Assembly (NCBI RefSeq): GCF_001673315.1 | Contig: NZ_LZLQ01000098.1 | Span: 58,819-122,818 of the forward strand | Direction of reading: 5' to 3' | Source of the DNA: Mycobacterium asiaticum | Lineage (GTDB): Bacteria; Actinomycetota; Actinomycetes; Mycobacteriales; Mycobacteriaceae | DNA length: 64,000 bases | Shown here: piece after piece, positions 62,925-64,000 of the stretch | How positions within the stretch are numbered: the first letter of the stretch is position 1 | How the letters are laid out: the number at the start of each line of letters is the position of its first letter | Position numbers and translations under genes: made by a program | Notes under the pieces: model-generated | Database searches by the model: none | Told to the model about the DNA's origin: nothing | What the model saw: only the letters and a program-made list of their open reading frames with translations

Positions 62925-64000
62925 TCAGTCAGCGCCGCGCAGCAACGTTGCCAACTGAGCACGCGAGGTGATGCCCAGTTTGGCAAATGCGTTGCGGACG
63001 TGGGTTTTCACCGTGTGGGGAGACAGATGCAGCTCTGCGGCGACGGAGCGGTTAGTGGCGCCCTGCGCGATCAGATTGACGACCGTGAGTTCGGAGTCGG
63101 TGAGGCTGTCTAAGCCGGTCTTTGCGCGGGGGTGGGCGACGATGCGTCGTTCTGCACCCAGCCCGCGCAACGCGCGGCCGACCCGGCGGGCATCCGCGGT
63201 CGCCCCGCACGCAATGTAGGTGTCGAAGGCCGCATTGAGTTGGTCCAGCGCCACGGCGTTACGCTGCGCGCGCACCAGTTCGCAGCTGGCGTCCTCGGCT
63301 GCGCTCGCGTAGAGCAGTGGCCGCGAAGACGCACGAAGCCCGTCTGCGGCAGCCACCAATGCTTGAGCGTCACGTCCCAATATCCCGCGCGCATACCCGC
63401 TCACCGCTGCCAGCAACGGCACTGCCGGGCCTTCACGTTCCAGCATCTCGCTGGCCTGCAGGACCCGTGCCCGCAAACCTGCATCACCGGCGGTCGAGGC
63501 GACCCGCGCACTCAAGATCAGCCGATCCAAGGCATAGACCTGTAGCGGTGTTCCGAGAAGTGCTATATCGCCGCCGAGCCAGCGAACCGCTTCATGAACG
63601 TCGTTGCGCTGCCACGCTGCCAGCGCAAGCACATACGCCGCTCCTCGACGGATGGCAGGTGAACCGGTTTCGTACGCATCACGCGCCGCATTCGTCGTCT
63701 GCTGCAACATGTTTCGGTCCTCCGTGCGTACCGCCACCGAGGCCATGATCACGATTCGCAGCAGGTCCGGCTCGCTCACGCCCGTCGGCTGGAGCGACGG
63801 CAGAGGCTCGGCCGCGTCGCGGGCCGCTGACAACCGGCCCGCCGCGAGGTGAATGACCCCGCTGATGGCGGTCCACAAATTGAGGACCATCGCGTTGCCC
63901 TGCCGGCGGGCCTGCGCGATGCCGTCAGCGACCCGAACCGCCGCGTCGTCCAGTCGGCCGACCACTGCCAGCAGGATTGCGTAGTAAATAGCGGCTAAGC
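62925..64000 (-). CDS. LuxR-family (MalT-like) regulator, partial at the window edge
   Basis: The minus frame is open to base 64000 and reads LAAIYYAILLAVVGRLDDAA at the edge, so the gene starts outside the window. About 358 residues are seen. These are TPR-like helices (AYVLALAAWQRNDVHEAVRWLGGD and many similar) followed by the LuxR HTH LTDSELTVVNLIAQGATNRSVAAELHLSPHTVKTHVRNAFAKLGI. This is the C-terminal half of a large LuxR regulator, like its neighbour at 59653. The missing part probably carries an NTPase or sensor domain. Confidence 0.88.
   Translation of the reverse strand, partial: LAAIYYAILLAVVGRLDDAAVRVADGIAQARRQGNAMVLNLWTAISGVIHLAAGRLSAARDAAEPLPSLQPTGVSEPDLLRIVIMASVAVRTEDRNMLQQTTNAARDAYETGSPAIRRGAAYVLALAAWQRNDVHEAVRWLGGDIALLGTPLQVYALDRLILSARVASTAGDAGLRARVLQASEMLEREGPAVPLLAAVSGYARGILGRDAQALVAAADGLRASSRPLLYASAAEDASCELVRAQRNAVALDQLNAAFDTYIACGATADARRVGRALRGLGAERRIVAHPRAKTGLDSLTDSELTVVNLIAQGATNRSVAAELHLSPHTVKTHVRNAFAKLGITSRAQLATLLRGAD

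Noticed and set aside
62620..62958. 112-codon plus-strand frame between the LuxR genes
   Set aside because: No ribosome site, no domain, and its end runs into the 3' end of the LuxR gene on the opposite strand.

Overview
The window is high-GC actinobacterial chromosome from a Mycobacterium other than M. tuberculosis. The evidence is gene order and near-identical proteins: the dormancy locus (usp-devR-devS, nitroreductases, tgs1), the fadE24-fadE23 pair, and the block agpS-fprA-prfB-mscS-ftsE-ftsX-smpB-ssrA all follow the Rv3099c-Rv3141 part of the M. tuberculosis map as I remember it. Inserted among them are genes I do not know from that map: a quinol NO reductase operon, a group III truncated haemoglobin, a fused P450-reductase and a 19-kb oxidant-repair island. 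Species was not determined. No database was searched; all family names come from reading the proteins.

Layout. 0-5 kb: a minus-strand catabolic operon (CoA-transferase, hydrolase, homogentisate dioxygenase-like protein), two medium-chain reductases and a TetR-type palindrome. 5-9 kb: aldo/keto reductase, acetyltransferase, fadE23/fadE24 behind a second palindrome. 9-14 kb: HisN-like phosphatase and the operon norB - cysteine-motif membrane protein - SPFH protein. 14-22 kb: the DosR/DevR locus, where DosR boxes can be seen at three promoter regions. 22-33 kb: housekeeping block (ether-lipid synthase, ferredoxin reductase, RF2, mechanosensitive channel, FtsEX, SmpB, tmRNA, FKBP). 33-41 kb: membrane proteins, a crotonase, a CYP102-type P450 and an epimerase.

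41-60 kb is the most unusual part. Methionine sulfoxide reductases (msrB, msrA, a second msrB), an MsrP-like molybdoenzyme with its flavin reductase, an RclC-family membrane protein, a SigH-like ECF sigma factor, a Csp-type cysteine-rich copper-binding protein, a thioredoxin-reductase-like protein without its CxxC, two lipoamide-dehydrogenase-like flavoproteins, an NDH-2-like protein, a transaldolase and several small proteins lie in short operons. Eight promoters in this stretch carry the same composite element: the palindrome TCACCCGGGTGA (or a one-base variant), 10-11 bases, then GGGTGATGACAnnTCACCCC or a close variant overlapping a -35-like ATGACA, then a CATGCT-like -10 exactly 18 bases on. 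Each points at an operon, and I saw no full copy elsewhere in the window. I infer a single regulon for repair of oxidised (perhaps chlorine-damaged) methionine and metal/redox stress. Two LuxR-type regulators at 59.6-64 kb and the local sigma factor are candidate controllers.

Several genes shorter than usual gene-finding limits (28, 53 and 56 codons) are supported by ribosome sites, start/stop overlaps or promoter position. The window cuts a CoA-transferase at the left edge and a LuxR regulator at the right edge.
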